NCBI RefSeq assembly: GCF_003967355.1
Contig: NZ_BIFH01000013.1
Coordinates: 1-64,000, forward strand
Reading direction: 5' to 3'
From: Embleya hyalina
GTDB lineage: Bacteria; Actinomycetota; Actinomycetes; Streptomycetales; Streptomycetaceae
DNA: 64,000 nt
Part shown: in pieces, positions 1 to 8,421 of the stretch
Layout of the letters: every line of letters starts with the position of its first letter
Position numbering within the stretch: position 1 is the first letter of the stretch
Program-made: the position numbers and the translations under genes
Notes under the pieces: generated by a model
What the model saw: only the letters and a program-made list of their open reading frames with translations
The model's database searches: none
What the model was told of the DNA's origin: nothing

Positions 1-420
1 AAGGCCCCTCGGCGGACTGACCCGACCACCCTCCCCGCCCGCCGCTGCCAGCCGGTTTTCGCCGAGCAACACCCCCGCCTCGTCGGGAAGCCCGACTCTC
101 GGAGCCCCGAACGCCGGGTGCGGCCCACCCCGCGAGCCGGACCGACCCCGCACCCGGCCACCCGCCACCACAAACGCAACGCCCGCCGAACACACCCGAC
201 CCCCTCCGCAAGGCACCCGGAGAACCCGACCCGACCACCCTCTCCGTCCCCGCTGCCGGCCGGTTTTCGCCGACCAACACCCCCGCCTGGCCAGGAGCTT
301 CGAGCCACGGAGCCCCGAGCGCCGGTGGCGGCTCACCCCGCGAACCGGGTCGGCCCCGGGCCGACCCCGCCGCCACGAGCGCAGCGGTGCCGTCGAGGGT
401 GCCCGGTTCGCTCGGGTTGG
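1..420. repeat. Two copies of a ~210 bp dispersed tandem repeat (cluster A)
   Basis: Two head-to-tail units, period about 208 bp. Each carries the conserved core CCGGTTTTCGCCGA(G/C)CAA (52-69 and 260-277), preceded by a GACCCGACCACCC segment and followed by GGAGCCCCGA(A/G)CGCCGG. The first unit is cut by the window edge and the right boundary near 420 is approximate. The same unit occurs three times at 59867-60510. No coding capacity is convincing in any frame. The segment 421-619 to its right is GT-rich and I see nothing further in it. Confidence 0.8.
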
Positions 421-619
421 CCCCGGGCGGCTCGGCGCGGGTGCTGGCCCTCTCCGTCGTCGTGCTGCGGGTCGGTGGCGATTCGGTGAGTCGTGTCGTT
501 GGGGCGGTGTCGGGTTCGGCTCGCCTGGGGGTGGTGAGCGTTTCGGTGTCGTGCGTGTTCGGGAGTCGGTTCGGGTGGGCTTGGGTGTTGGGAGCCTGTC
601 GGGTGGGGCGTCGCGCCGG

Positions 620-1069
620 TCAGTTCGGGGTCGGGGTCGTGGTGGCGTCGCTGTCGTCGACCCGGCGGACCTCCGGGGTGGGCCACTCCTCGAGGGAGTA
701 GCAGACGGCGAAGTCGTCCACGTCCATCCAGCCCACCGCGTGGCGGGGGTCGTCCTCGGCGTCGGCGATCAGGATCGCCGCCGTGCCGTCGCGCGGATGG
801 GTGCCGTGTGCGTGGCGGACGCCGAGCACCAGGACCAGGTGTGGTGAGAAGTCGGCGTTCGGCTCGAATTCGTCGCGTAGTCGCCAGGTTTGGCCCGGTG
901 CGGCGATCAGCCACGGCGAGAGGTCGGCGACACGGTCGCACGCCACCCGGGTGGCCGCGGCTCGGTCGAGGTGGTCGTCGGTGATCAGGGCATCGATCCA
1001 GGCGTTGACGAGAGCTCCGGCGCCGAAGGCTCCGAGGAGGTGGTCGATGCGCTTGTCGTTGGGGTTCAT
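620..1069 (-). CDS. Hypothetical protein, 149 aa
   Basis: The 149-residue product is acidic and has an even amino-acid composition unlike the proline/arginine-rich shadow frames around it. It starts with ATG at 1069. The N-terminal half (to about residue 55) looks helical; the middle contains HLVLVLGVRHAHGTHPRD and a run of hydrophobic and acidic residues (AAILIADAEDDP), followed by a Thr/Pro tail. I see no signal peptide, membrane segment or catalytic motif and do not recognise the family. It stands alone, transcribed leftward toward the repeat cluster at 1-420. Confidence 0.6.
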   Translation of the reverse strand: MNPNDKRIDHLLGAFGAGALVNAWIDALITDDHLDRAAATRVACDRVADLSPWLIAAPGQTWRLRDEFEPNADFSPHLVLVLGVRHAHGTHPRDGTAAILIADAEDDPRHAVGWMDVDDFAVCYSLEEWPTPEVRRVDDSDATTTPTPN

Positions 1070-1703
1070 TGTCAGAACCCACGAGTGTGGACGGGGGATT
1101 GGTTCTCGTCGGACCGGTTGGAGGTGGGATCGGGATTCTGATGGGTGGTACGAGTGGTGTACATGAGGCTCGGCGCTCCCTGTGGGGTCGGTCGACGGCG
1201 GGTGGACGGCCGGGCGGACGATCGTGGACGTCCTCCGTGGGTGTGAACCGGAACGGGCGCCCGGGTATGCCGGGGTGGGGCGACGCGATGATGCGGATGT
1301 CGTCCGCGCGTGGTTCGCGCGCGGTCCGTGTGTGACCGGCGTGCGACCCGCGTGCGTGTGCGGTGGCGACGGACGGCCCGATCACGAGCGGTTTGTGACG
1401 ACCCGGCCACGTATGGCCGGCCACCGCGGCCACGGCGGCCACCCATGGTGGTGCATGGTTCGCCCACGAGTACGCAATACGAGGCGATTTGCTGATTTAC
1501 CTGACGAACTGCCCATGGTGGTGTCAAGCTTGAGGGTCCGAGTGGAGGCGTACCGACGACTTGGCGGGGGATCCGATGGGTGAGTGGTCGCAGCGTGTGG
1601 AAGTCGGCGCGATCCTGTCGGTGGCGAGCGAGGACGGTGCCGGCGTGAGTGCCGGTACGCGGTCCGTCGAGCGGGCGTGATCCCGGAACCGCGGAGGGCC
1701 GAG
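1070..1703. other. Intergenic region between divergent genes; possible short ORF
   Basis: 634 bp separating the leftward 620-1069 gene from the rightward 1704 gene. The stretch 1465-1530 is less GC-rich and is where a promoter would be expected, but I cannot fix -35/-10 boxes. CCCATGGTGGTG occurs twice (1442-1453 and 1512-1523). A 34-codon frame from ATG 1576 to 1680, preceded by a GGGGGA stretch, could encode a small leader protein; the evidence is weak. Confidence 0.4.
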
Positions 1704-3035
1704 GTGCTTGACTCGACCCCCGCCCGAGACGCCGCCCCGGACACCGGCTCGACCCCGGCGAGCCGCGCCCCACGGCCGGCGGACAACGGCGCCGGCCGCC
1801 CCGACGACGCGCCCGCGCCCGCCCGGCGCCGACTGCTCCAGGTGCTCACCCTGGCCGAGCTGGGCCTGGAACGTCTCGACCGCCAAGGCCCCCTCCGGGA
1901 GTCGCCGGCCCGCCCCGACGCCGACCGCGGCGCGGCCGAGCAGTTCGTCGTGGAGACCGCCCGCCTCGTGCTGATCGCCAACCGGATCCCGCACTCCGCA
2001 CCGGAGATCCGATCCGCGCTCCACCGCATCGCGATCCTGCTGGCCCCGCTCGCCCGCACCCCGGAACGCACCGCGCTGCTCGTCCGACACCCGCGCACCG
2101 CCGTGCCGTTCGGCATCACGCACCTCGCCCTGGAGCAACTCGGCCTCCCCGACCCCCGCTTCGCGGCCACGCTGCGTCGCGCCTTCGCCACCGGCCACGT
2201 CGACGCCGTCGAACGGCCGCCGCACCGCCGCCTCGAGGCGGCCTGGCTGCGAGCCCAGTGCGGCGGCGAACCGGTCGACCACACCGCACACCGCCCGGGT
2301 TCGATCCTGGCCGCCCATCCGCACCCGCTGCACATGAGCCTCGCCGACCTGCACGCGCTCACCCACACCCTGTTCCACCTCACCGACTTCGGCCGCCGCG
2401 AACTTCCCGACGGAGCCGACCCGATCGAACTGCGCCGTATCCTCGACGCCTGCCTGCTCTGGCACCTCTTCGAGGAAAACGTGGACCTGGTGGCGGAGTT
2501 GCTGACCGCCGTGCTGCTCCTGCCGGGCCCGGTGTCGCGCACCGCGCTGCTGTGTCGGGACGCGCTCGACGCGTTGTGGACCGAGGTGGGGTTCCTGCCC
2601 GGTCCCGGTCCCGGCGGGCGGCCGAAGCTCTTCGGCACGCTCACCGGTGCGGAACGCGAGACCTCCGCGTTCCGGCACGACTTCCACACGATGTACGCCG
2701 CCGGCCTGACGCACGCGGTGGCCCTCGGCCGCGCGCCGCACGACGTGTGGGCACGGCCCGGGGCGCCGGCCGACCCGACGCGGGTCGGCGTGCGCTCGGA
2801 CCGATGGCCGCTGTGGATTCGCCTCGTCACGCGCGACGGGCCGGGCCTGCCCGTCGCGTTGGCCGCCGAAGCGGCGATCATCCGGGCCGGGCGCAACGGC
2901 GCGTACGCCGAGATGGAGAACGCCCTCCTGTCGGCCCCCGCGCACGGCGTCTCCCCGCTCACCGTCGCCCACGCCCGCGACCTGCTCGACCGCCACCTCA
3001 CGAGCGACCGACCCGACGTCGACGCGCGGAGATGA
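1704..3035 (+). CDS. DUF6895-like protein, 443 aa
   Basis: The start is taken as GTG 1704, with GGAGGG at 1693-1698; the open frame extends upstream but without a better ribosome-binding site. After a Pro/Ala-rich disordered N-terminus (~45 residues) the protein is helical, with a central segment THTLFHLTDFGRRELPDG followed by a Leu-rich stretch (LLWHLFEENVDLVAELL). This resembles actinobacterial DUF6895 proteins, which carry a similar T-H-T-x-F-x-L-T-D-F-G motif; function unknown. The family assignment is from memory of that motif. No secretion signal or membrane segment. It converges with the 3178-4701 gene across a 16 bp tandem repeat. Confidence 0.7.
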   Translation: MLDSTPARDAAPDTGSTPASRAPRPADNGAGRPDDAPAPARRRLLQVLTLAELGLERLDRQGPLRESPARPDADRGAAEQFVVETARLVLIANRIPHSAPEIRSALHRIAILLAPLARTPERTALLVRHPRTAVPFGITHLALEQLGLPDPRFAATLRRAFATGHVDAVERPPHRRLEAAWLRAQCGGEPVDHTAHRPGSILAAHPHPLHMSLADLHALTHTLFHLTDFGRRELPDGADPIELRRILDACLLWHLFEENVDLVAELLTAVLLLPGPVSRTALLCRDALDALWTEVGFLPGPGPGGRPKLFGTLTGAERETSAFRHDFHTMYAAGLTHAVALGRAPHDVWARPGAPADPTRVGVRSDRWPLWIRLVTRDGPGLPVALAAEAAIIRAGRNGAYAEMENALLSAPAHGVSPLTVAHARDLLDRHLTSDRPDVDARR

Positions 3036-3042
3036 CGACACA

Positions 3043-3153
3043 AGAGGTGACCAAGCACGGAGGTGACCGCGCACGGAGGTGACCGCGCACAGAAGTGACC
3101 GCGCACGGAAGTGACCACGCGCAGAGGTGACCACACGCAGAGGTGCCCGCGCC
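3043..3153. repeat. 16-bp tandem repeat, 7 units
   Basis: Seven consecutive 16 bp units with consensus (A/G)GA(A/G)GTGACCGCGCAC start at 3043, 3059, 3075, 3091, 3107, 3123 and 3139. The middle units are near-perfect and both ends decay, the last being 15 bp. The array begins 8 bp after the stop of the 1704-3035 gene and ends 24 bp before the stop of the convergent oxidoreductase gene. Confidence 0.9.
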
Positions 3154-3177
3154 GTGACCCCGCCGCCGGCACAGCCG

Positions 3178-4701
3178 CTACCGCGCGACCGGACCCGCGT
3201 CCGTCGGTGATTCCGGTGTCGTGGTCGCGTCGTGCGCGCGCGCCAGGGCGTCGACCGGTAGCGGCTTCACCGGTGGACGGGCGGTGAAGGCGCCGATCGT
3301 CTCCCTCGGCAAGCCGGTTTCCCGGTGCAGGAGTTCGAGCAGGGCCGGGCCGCACATCCGGCCCTGGCAGGGGCCCATGCCGGCGCGGGTGAGCAGTTTG
3401 ACCGCGTCGGCGGTGTCCAGGCCCGGGTTGTCCGCCAGCGTGTGGCGGACTTGGCCGAAGGTGATCTCCTCGCAGCGGCACAGCACGGTGTCGTCGTCGG
3501 CGAGCGCGTGCAGCCCGGCCCGGTGGGGTGCGCACGTGTGGTCCAGGAACGCCGCCATCCGCCCGGTGGCGGCCAACTCGGTCTCCACAGACCGTAGTTC
3601 CCGATCATGTGCGGCGGATTCGAGCAGGCCCAGGCTGCGGCCGATGTCGAGGCCGGCGCGGCGTCCGGTGGCCACGGCGTGTTCGGCGCCGGCCACGCCG
3701 GTGAGTTCGCCGGCCGCCCAGATGTGCGGCAGCGAGGTGCGCATCGCGTCGTCGTGGTCGAGCACCCAGCCGCCGGCCGGGCCGTTCCAGTGTGCCGCGC
3801 AGCCCGCCTGGCGGGCCAGTTCGGTGGAGGGGACGAAGCCGTAGCCGGTGCCCACGGTGTCGCAGGCGACGGTACGGGCGCTGCCCGGGACGGGTCGCCA
3901 GTCCTGGTCGACGCGGGCCAACACGGCGGCGGTGACGTGCTGTTCGCCCTCGGCCCGCAGCAGCAGTGTGCGGGTGTGCACCGGTACGCCCGCCCGACGC
4001 AGCGTGCGCAGCGCGGCCAGGCCCTCGGCGACCTTGGCCCGGTTGCCCGGCAGCGCGGCGACGGCGCGGATCAGGTCGGCGGGGGCGGGCAGGTGCTGGG
4101 CGAAGGCGACTTCGGCCACGTCGGCGCCCGCGCGCACCAGTTGCGCGGCGGCGATCAGCAGCAGCGGATGCGCGCCGGCCAGCACGATCCGCCGACCGGC
4201 GAGCGTGCGGTGGCCCTTGAGCAGGGCCTGGATGCCGCCGACGGTGAGAAAGCCCGGGAGGGTCCAGCCCGGGAGCGGCACCGGCAGGTCGTAGGCGCCG
4301 GCGGTGAGCAACAGGGCGCGTGGCAGCAGGACTTCGACCCCCTCGGGGCCGTGCACCGCGACTCGGGGCCCGGCCGGGACGGGTGTGCCGGGCGGCGCGG
4401 CCCAGCCGTCGGGCGCGGTGCGGGTGGCGAACACGCCCCAGGCGGTGGTGTGGTGGGCGAAGTCGATGCCCGGATGCGCGGCGGCGCGGGTGAGCAGCGC
4501 GCGGCCGGCCGCGTACGCGGGGGCGGAGAGCGGGTCCGGGCCGGGGTTGCCCGGGTCGGGGCGGCGCCAGATCTGGCCGCCGGCGCGCGGCTGTTCGTCG
4601 ACGACCAGGACCCGGGCGCCGTGCGTGGCGGCGGTGACGGCGGCGGCCAGCCCGGCGGGACCGGCGCCGACGACGAGCAGGTCGGGAGTGGTGGTGTTCA
4701 T
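3178..4701 (-). CDS. FAD-dependent oxidoreductase, D-hydroxyproline dehydrogenase alpha-subunit type (HcnB/LhpE-like)
   Basis: 507 aa from ATG 4701, which overlaps the stop of the upstream 2Fe-2S subunit gene by 4 bp (ATGA). The N-terminus has a Rossmann FAD site (VVGAGPAGLAAAV, residues ~9-22) and DEQPRAGGQIWRR. A second nucleotide-binding region is present, and a C-terminal BFD-type iron-sulfur segment has Cys residues in VLCRCEEIT and GMGPCQGRMC. This is the NAD(P)/FAD alpha subunit of heterotrimeric amino-acid dehydrogenases (hydrogen cyanide synthase HcnB, opine oxidase, D-hydroxyproline dehydrogenase). The adjoining gamma and beta subunits and a DapA-type enzyme favour D-hydroxyproline dehydrogenase, feeding electrons from imino-acid oxidation to the respiratory chain. 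An opine-type substrate cannot be excluded. Confidence 0.85.
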   Translation of the reverse strand: MNTTTPDLLVVGAGPAGLAAAVTAATHGARVLVVDEQPRAGGQIWRRPDPGNPGPDPLSAPAYAAGRALLTRAAAHPGIDFAHHTTAWGVFATRTAPDGWAAPPGTPVPAGPRVAVHGPEGVEVLLPRALLLTAGAYDLPVPLPGWTLPGFLTVGGIQALLKGHRTLAGRRIVLAGAHPLLLIAAAQLVRAGADVAEVAFAQHLPAPADLIRAVAALPGNRAKVAEGLAALRTLRRAGVPVHTRTLLLRAEGEQHVTAAVLARVDQDWRPVPGSARTVACDTVGTGYGFVPSTELARQAGCAAHWNGPAGGWVLDHDDAMRTSLPHIWAAGELTGVAGAEHAVATGRRAGLDIGRSLGLLESAAHDRELRSVETELAATGRMAAFLDHTCAPHRAGLHALADDDTVLCRCEEITFGQVRHTLADNPGLDTADAVKLLTRAGMGPCQGRMCGPALLELLHRETGLPRETIGAFTARPPVKPLPVDALARAHDATTTPESPTDAGPVAR

Positions 4702-4982
4702 CGGGCTTCCTCGCCGGTGGTGTCCACGGTCATGCCGGCGCGTACGGGTTCCTGGCAGGAGCGGATCAGGGGCGCGCCGTCGACGGTGACGGCGCACTCG
4801 AAGCACACGCCCATCCCGCAGTAGGCCGCGCGCGGCCGGCCGGCGCGGTCGTGCCGTGTGACGGGTTCGTCGATCGCGATCAGCGCGGCGGCGAGCGAGC
4901 GACCGCCCGGCACCTCGCGCGGGACGCCGTCGAGGGTGATGGTCACCTGCCCCGGACGGTCGGAGGGGGAGTGGTCAGACAA
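4698..4982 (-). CDS. (2Fe-2S)-binding subunit (HcnA/LhpF-like)
   Basis: 94 aa, the small ferredoxin-like gamma subunit. Its plant-type 2Fe-2S cysteines lie in YCGMGVCFEC with a distal RSCQEPV cysteine. The length and pattern match the Fer2_4 proteins that accompany HcnB/HcnC-type subunits. It overlaps the beta-subunit gene upstream by 8 bp and the alpha-subunit gene downstream by 4 bp, so the three subunits should be translationally coupled and made in similar amounts. It probably passes electrons between the two flavoproteins. Confidence 0.88.
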   Translation of the reverse strand: MSDHSPSDRPGQVTITLDGVPREVPGGRSLAAALIAIDEPVTRHDRAGRPRAAYCGMGVCFECAVTVDGAPLIRSCQEPVRAGMTVDTTGEEAR

Positions 4983-6144
4983 AGTTCAACGCTCCGAACC
5001 GTGCGGGGGAGTAGTCGTCCAGGGGCAGGGCGGTGCTTCCGGTCAGGATCTGTTCGGCGAGCAGGCGGCTGTAGGTGGGGCCGAGGGTGAAGCCGGATCC
5101 GCCGGTGGCGACGTACAGGTCGGGGCGGCGCGGAACGGCGCCGAGCAGCGGGAGTTGGTCGGGGGCGAGCGAGGTGGCGCCGGACCACACGCGCAGCACG
5201 GGCAGCCGCTGCACCGCCGGTACCACGCGGGCGGCGTCGGCGCCGGCGAAGACCGAGTCCAGGCGCAGTTCGGGGCGGGCGTCCAGGTCCAGGGTGCCGG
5301 CCTGCTGGACGAACTTGGCCGCCCGGCCGCCGCCGATCAGGATGTTGCCCTCCGCGCTCTGCTTGAGCGAGAGCCGCCGGCCGGCGTGTTGCACCAGGTG
5401 CGGAACCAGCGGCCGGGTGGCGGCGGTGACGGTCATGGTCAGCGCGACGGGCACCACGGGCAGTCGGATGTCGGCCATCGCGGCGACCTCGGCGGTCCAC
5501 ACGCCGGCGGCGACGACCACGGCGCGGGCGCTCAGGCGCGGTCCGGCGGCGGTGTCGGCGAGCCAGTGCCGGCCGTCGTGGCGCAGCGCGGTCAGCCGTA
5601 CGCCGGTCTCGATCCGCGCGCCGAGCCGCCGCGCGGCACGGGCGTAGGCGTGCGTGACCAGCCGGGGGTCGGCCTTGCCCTCGCCGGGGCACCACGCGGC
5701 GCCGACGACCCGCTCGGACAGGTACGGGGCCAACTCGTGCGTGGCGCGGGCGTCGAGCAGTTCGACGTCGAGGCCGTGGGTGTGCTCCAGGTGCGTCTTG
5801 TGCGCGAGCAGGGCCAGGTCCTCGGGGGACTCGGCGAGCATCAGGCCGCCGCCGCGGCGCACGCCGCACGGTTCGCCGAGTTCGTCCTCCAGTCCCGCCC
5901 ACGAGTTCATCGCGTCCAGGTGCAGCGGCAGCGCCTCGGCGGCGCGGGCGGCGACGGCGTGGCCGTGTTGGATCATCCGGTATTCGAGCTGGAAGTGCAG
6001 GCTGCCGGCGTTCTGGCCGGACGCGTGCCGGTTCAGCTGATCCTTCTCGATCAGATGCACGCCGGCGCCGCCGCGGGCGAGGTGGTAGGCCACCGCGCAG
6101 CCGAGCAACCCGCCGCCGATGACCAGGACTTCGGTGCGTTCCAT
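4975..6144 (-). CDS. FAD-dependent D-amino-acid/hydroxyproline dehydrogenase beta subunit (DAO family, HcnC/LhpB-like)
   Basis: 389 aa from ATG 6144, overlapping the stop of the upstream DapA-like gene by one base. An N-terminal dinucleotide-binding motif (VLVIGGGLLGCAVAYHLA), the glutamate-ending second strand LIEKD and a C-terminal GGSGFTLGPTYSRLLAEQIL define the D-amino-acid oxidase/glycine oxidase fold. In heterotrimeric dehydrogenases of this kind the subunit binds the amino-acid substrate and oxidises the C-N bond. For D-hydroxyproline the product is 1-pyrroline-4-hydroxy-2-carboxylate, the substrate of the DapA-family enzyme encoded just upstream. The substrate is inferred from context. 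Confidence 0.87.
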   Translation of the reverse strand: MERTEVLVIGGGLLGCAVAYHLARGGAGVHLIEKDQLNRHASGQNAGSLHFQLEYRMIQHGHAVAARAAEALPLHLDAMNSWAGLEDELGEPCGVRRGGGLMLAESPEDLALLAHKTHLEHTHGLDVELLDARATHELAPYLSERVVGAAWCPGEGKADPRLVTHAYARAARRLGARIETGVRLTALRHDGRHWLADTAAGPRLSARAVVVAAGVWTAEVAAMADIRLPVVPVALTMTVTAATRPLVPHLVQHAGRRLSLKQSAEGNILIGGGRAAKFVQQAGTLDLDARPELRLDSVFAGADAARVVPAVQRLPVLRVWSGATSLAPDQLPLLGAVPRRPDLYVATGGSGFTLGPTYSRLLAEQILTGSTALPLDDYSPARFGALNFV

Positions 6145-7064
6145 CAGGAGACGAGTCCCAACTCGGCGAGGGTGGCGTGGACCTGGTCGGCCTCGGCGAC
6201 GGTGAGCGGCAGCAGTGGACGGCGCGGGTGTCCGGCGGGCACGCCGCGCAGGGTGAGGGCGTGCTTGAGGATGGCGGGGGCGCTGGCGAAGCGCGGCCCG
6301 TAGTCGCGGGTGAACCACGCCCGCATCAGCACCCGGTCGCGGGCGCCGACGGCCAGTGCCGCGGCCTCGTCGCCGGCGGCGAGGTGGGTGAAGAAGGCGG
6401 GGTGGTCGCGGCCGAGCACGGCGCCGGCGCCCATCAGGCCGTCGCCGCCGATGCCGCGCATCAGCGCGGCGCCGACCGCGTCGGTGGTGATGCCGAAGTA
6501 GCGCACCCGCTCGTGCAGGGCGACCAGGCCGCGGACGAAGCCGCCGAAGTCGCCGGTGGAGTTCTTGATCGCCACCACGGTGGGCAGGTCGGCGAGCGCG
6601 GTCAGCGTGTCGGTGTCCAGGTCGACGCCGGTGCCGCGCGGCCAGTTGTACACGCACAGCGGGATGTCGACGGCGGTGGACACCTCCTCGTAGAAGGCGA
6701 TGGTCTCGCGCGCGTTGGGCACCACGTACGGCGGCGGGGTGAGCAGGATGCCGTCGAGGCCGGCGGCCCGGGCGGCGCGGGCGTGGCCGATCGCGGCGGC
6801 GGCGGTGTAGGCGTTGCAGCCGCCGAGCAGGGTGTATCGGCCGCGGACCCGGCGGGCGGCGTGGGTGAACAGGGTGGCGCGTTCGGTCGCGGTGAGCGTG
6901 TACCACTCGCCGGTGGTGCCGGCGATGACCACGCCGTCCAGGCCCTCGGCGGCGAACCATTCCAGTTGTTCGTCCCAGGCGGCCAGGTCGAGGTCGCCCT
7001 GGGAGGTGAAGGGAGTGGTCACGGCCGGTATGTAGCCGTGCCAGTCGACGGTGGTGCGGTCCAT
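6144..7064 (-). CDS. DapA-family lyase/deaminase, candidate 1-pyrroline-4-hydroxy-2-carboxylate deaminase
   Basis: 306 aa, the normal length for the dihydrodipicolinate synthase/N-acetylneuraminate lyase family. GTTGEWYTL (residues ~49-57) is the GTTGE active-site loop, the catalytic Tyr lies in CVYNWP, and the Schiff-base Lys is in VAIKNSTG. First gene of a four-gene leftward operon (deaminase, beta, gamma, alpha subunits). In bacterial hydroxyproline catabolism a DapA-family enzyme deaminates the pyrroline to 2-oxoglutarate semialdehyde, so the position fits exactly. The epimerase and the semialdehyde dehydrogenase of that route are not in this window. A generic 2-keto-acid aldolase is the main alternative. 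Confidence 0.87.
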   Translation of the reverse strand: MDRTTVDWHGYIPAVTTPFTSQGDLDLAAWDEQLEWFAAEGLDGVVIAGTTGEWYTLTATERATLFTHAARRVRGRYTLLGGCNAYTAAAAIGHARAARAAGLDGILLTPPPYVVPNARETIAFYEEVSTAVDIPLCVYNWPRGTGVDLDTDTLTALADLPTVVAIKNSTGDFGGFVRGLVALHERVRYFGITTDAVGAALMRGIGGDGLMGAGAVLGRDHPAFFTHLAAGDEAAALAVGARDRVLMRAWFTRDYGPRFASAPAILKHALTLRGVPAGHPRRPLLPLTVAEADQVHATLAELGLVS

Positions 7065-7158
7065 GCCCTCGATCCTTTCGGGGACACAAACCCGGGATCC
7101 GACTCACGCGGGCCGTTCGGCACCGGTGGGCCTCGTACCTGCGGCACGCTCCGGCCGT

Positions 7159-7232
7159 GCGGCGTGGTCGGCTCGCGCGTCCGGGATGTGGGGGAGCGAC
7201 CACACCCCGGACGCGCGAGCCGACCACGCCGC
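7159..7232. terminator. Long inverted repeat, 33-bp arms
   Basis: Arms 7159-7191 and 7200-7232 are complementary over 33 bp with one mismatch, around an 8-base loop (7192-7199). It sits between the end of the XRE-cupin gene (7397, leftward) and the start of the DapA-like gene (7064, leftward). It could terminate the regulator transcript, act as an attenuator for the catabolic operon, or be a mobile hairpin. There is no T-run, as is usual for actinomycete terminators. Nothing else is visible in 7065-7396. Confidence 0.7.
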
Positions 7233-7396
7233 GATGCCCGGAGCCCGCGCGTCATGGGGACGCGGGGCCCGCACGTCGCGGGGCATCGAGGGGACCCGCG
7301 CCTACGGCGACGGGTGTACCCGTGACCATCCGGCCCGTCCGCCGCGCGGCGGCGTGGGACGTACCCGCGTCGCAACGCCTCGGGCGCGCCCGCGCC

Positions 7397-7933
7397 TCAC
7401 GGCATCGGTGGCGTGACCGCGACCAGTAGCCGTGCCGGGGCGTCGGAGTTGTTGACGAACCGGTGCGGCAGACGCGAGTCGAACGTGATCGCGTCGCCCT
7501 CGTGCAGGTGGTGGACGCGACCGTCCACCTCGACGTCGAGTTCTCCGGCGAGTACCGTGGCGCATTCCGTGGAGGGATGGCTGTACGGCTCGTCGGAGGA
7601 GGCCTGGCCCGGCTCGATGTCCGCTTCCAGCACTTCCAGATCGCCCGTTCCGGGGGTGAGCCTGGAGTAGGTGATGTGCTGACGGGCGGCACCGAGCCGC
7701 ATGCGCCGCTCACGCGTGGTGACAGCCACACGCGGTACGTCGGGGTCGTCGAACAGGGTGGCGATGGAGGTGTCGAAGACGCGGGCGAGCTTGCGCAACG
7801 TGCTCAGACTCGGTTCCGCGGCGCCGTTCTCCAACTGGCTGAGCATGCCCGCCGAAATACCGGCTGCGGCGGCCAACTGACGCAAGGTCAGATCGTGCGC
7901 CTGCCGTAGTTCGCGCAGTCGGTCACCCAGCAT
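7397..7933 (-). CDS. XRE-family regulator with C-terminal cupin domain
   Basis: 178 aa from ATG 7933. An N-terminal helix-turn-helix (RQLAAAAGISAGMLSQLENG, residues ~18-37) is followed by a cupin_2 sensor barrel with PSTECATVLAGELDVEVDG and HRFVNNSDAPARLL. The PuuR-like architecture is common for repressors of amine and amino-acid catabolism that bind a small ligand in the cupin. It lies between the imino-acid dehydrogenase operon (leftward) and the peptide ABC transporter operon (rightward), so it probably controls both. A palindrome GTTCAA-N5-TTGAAC 69 bp upstream of its start is the obvious candidate operator. Confidence 0.88.
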   Translation of the reverse strand: MLGDRLRELRQAHDLTLRQLAAAAGISAGMLSQLENGAAEPSLSTLRKLARVFDTSIATLFDDPDVPRVAVTTRERRMRLGAARQHITYSRLTPGTGDLEVLEADIEPGQASSDEPYSHPSTECATVLAGELDVEVDGRVHHLHEGDAITFDSRLPHRFVNNSDAPARLLVAVTPPMP

Positions 7934-8001
7934 GGTCCGATCCCGTTCGTTTTGCTGCCGAGTACCCTCGACTCGTGGATCCTGGCTTGTGCTATCGACT
8001 T

Positions 8002-8018
8002 GTTCAACGTGATTGAAC
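8002..8018. promoter_or_regulatory. Palindromic candidate operator GTTCAA-N5-TTGAAC
   Basis: A perfect 6-bp dyad with a 5-base spacer in the divergent intergenic region. It is the likely binding site of the XRE-cupin regulator encoded at 7397-7933. Assignment is by position and symmetry only. Confidence 0.55.
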
Positions 8019-8187
8019 GCTTCGGGGCGAAGATAAGCACGGTGCCGACCCCCCGTCAAGATCGATTGGCTCGGTGTGCGGCCGAAGCACGCCCTCCCGA
8101 CGCACCGCGAGGGAAGTGGGCGGCGGCGAAAGCGGGTTCCCCCACCCCCGGTCGCCACTGTTGGCATTTGTCCCCGACAACGCCCGT

Positions 8188-8220
8188 GAGCAGTCATCGA
8201 GCAGTCGTCGAGCAGTCATC
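8188..8220. repeat. Three tandem 11-bp repeats
   Basis: GAGCAGTCATC, GAGCAGTCGTC, GAGCAGTCATC in direct succession, with a looser fourth element (AAAGCGTTATC) following. The 11 bp period is one helical turn, which suits cooperative regulator binding upstream of the peptide-transport operon. Confidence 0.7.
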
Positions 8221-8421
8221 AAAGCGTTATCAAAGCGGAGAACGATCGCTCCATGTGGATCTTTGATCACCAAACATAAATTTTTGGTCCCACATGTCGA
8301 GATGTGGAAAAAAGTCATTGACCGCCACCTCTGCCCGCGCCTACTTTCGAGCCCACCGTTCAGCCAGATCAAACACTCGGTTCCGTCATCGGCCGATCGG
8401 GTGCCTTGAGAAAGGTGCGCC

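Larger units (their letters stand above)
7934..8421. promoter_or_regulatory. Regulatory region between the XRE-cupin gene and the transporter operon
   Basis: 488 bp, noticeably more AT-rich than its surroundings (especially 8220-8320). It holds the palindrome at 8002-8018, three tandem 11 bp repeats (GAGCAGTC(A/G)TC, 8188-8220) and short inverted repeats CCAAA-N8-TTTGG (8270-8287) and CCACAT-N6-ATGTGG (8290-8307). Promoters for both directions should lie here. I cannot assign -10/-35 boxes with confidence. Confidence 0.6.

Noticed and set aside
333-1442. Minus-strand 369-codon frame over the first kilobase
   Set aside because: Composition is Pro/Arg/His-rich, it overlaps the better-supported 620-1069 gene in another frame and runs through the repeat copy.
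1576-1680. 34-codon ORF upstream of the DUF6895-like gene as a firm gene
   Set aside because: Only a weak purine-rich stretch upstream and no family similarity; mentioned as a possibility within the intergenic entry.
3043-3153. CRISPR array
   Set aside because: The 16 bp units are directly abutting with no spacers, so this is a minisatellite.
1382-3535. Long minus-strand frames opposite the DUF6895-like gene
   Set aside because: They are antisense shadows of the 1704-3035 gene, with Ser/Arg-rich composition and no recognisable domain.
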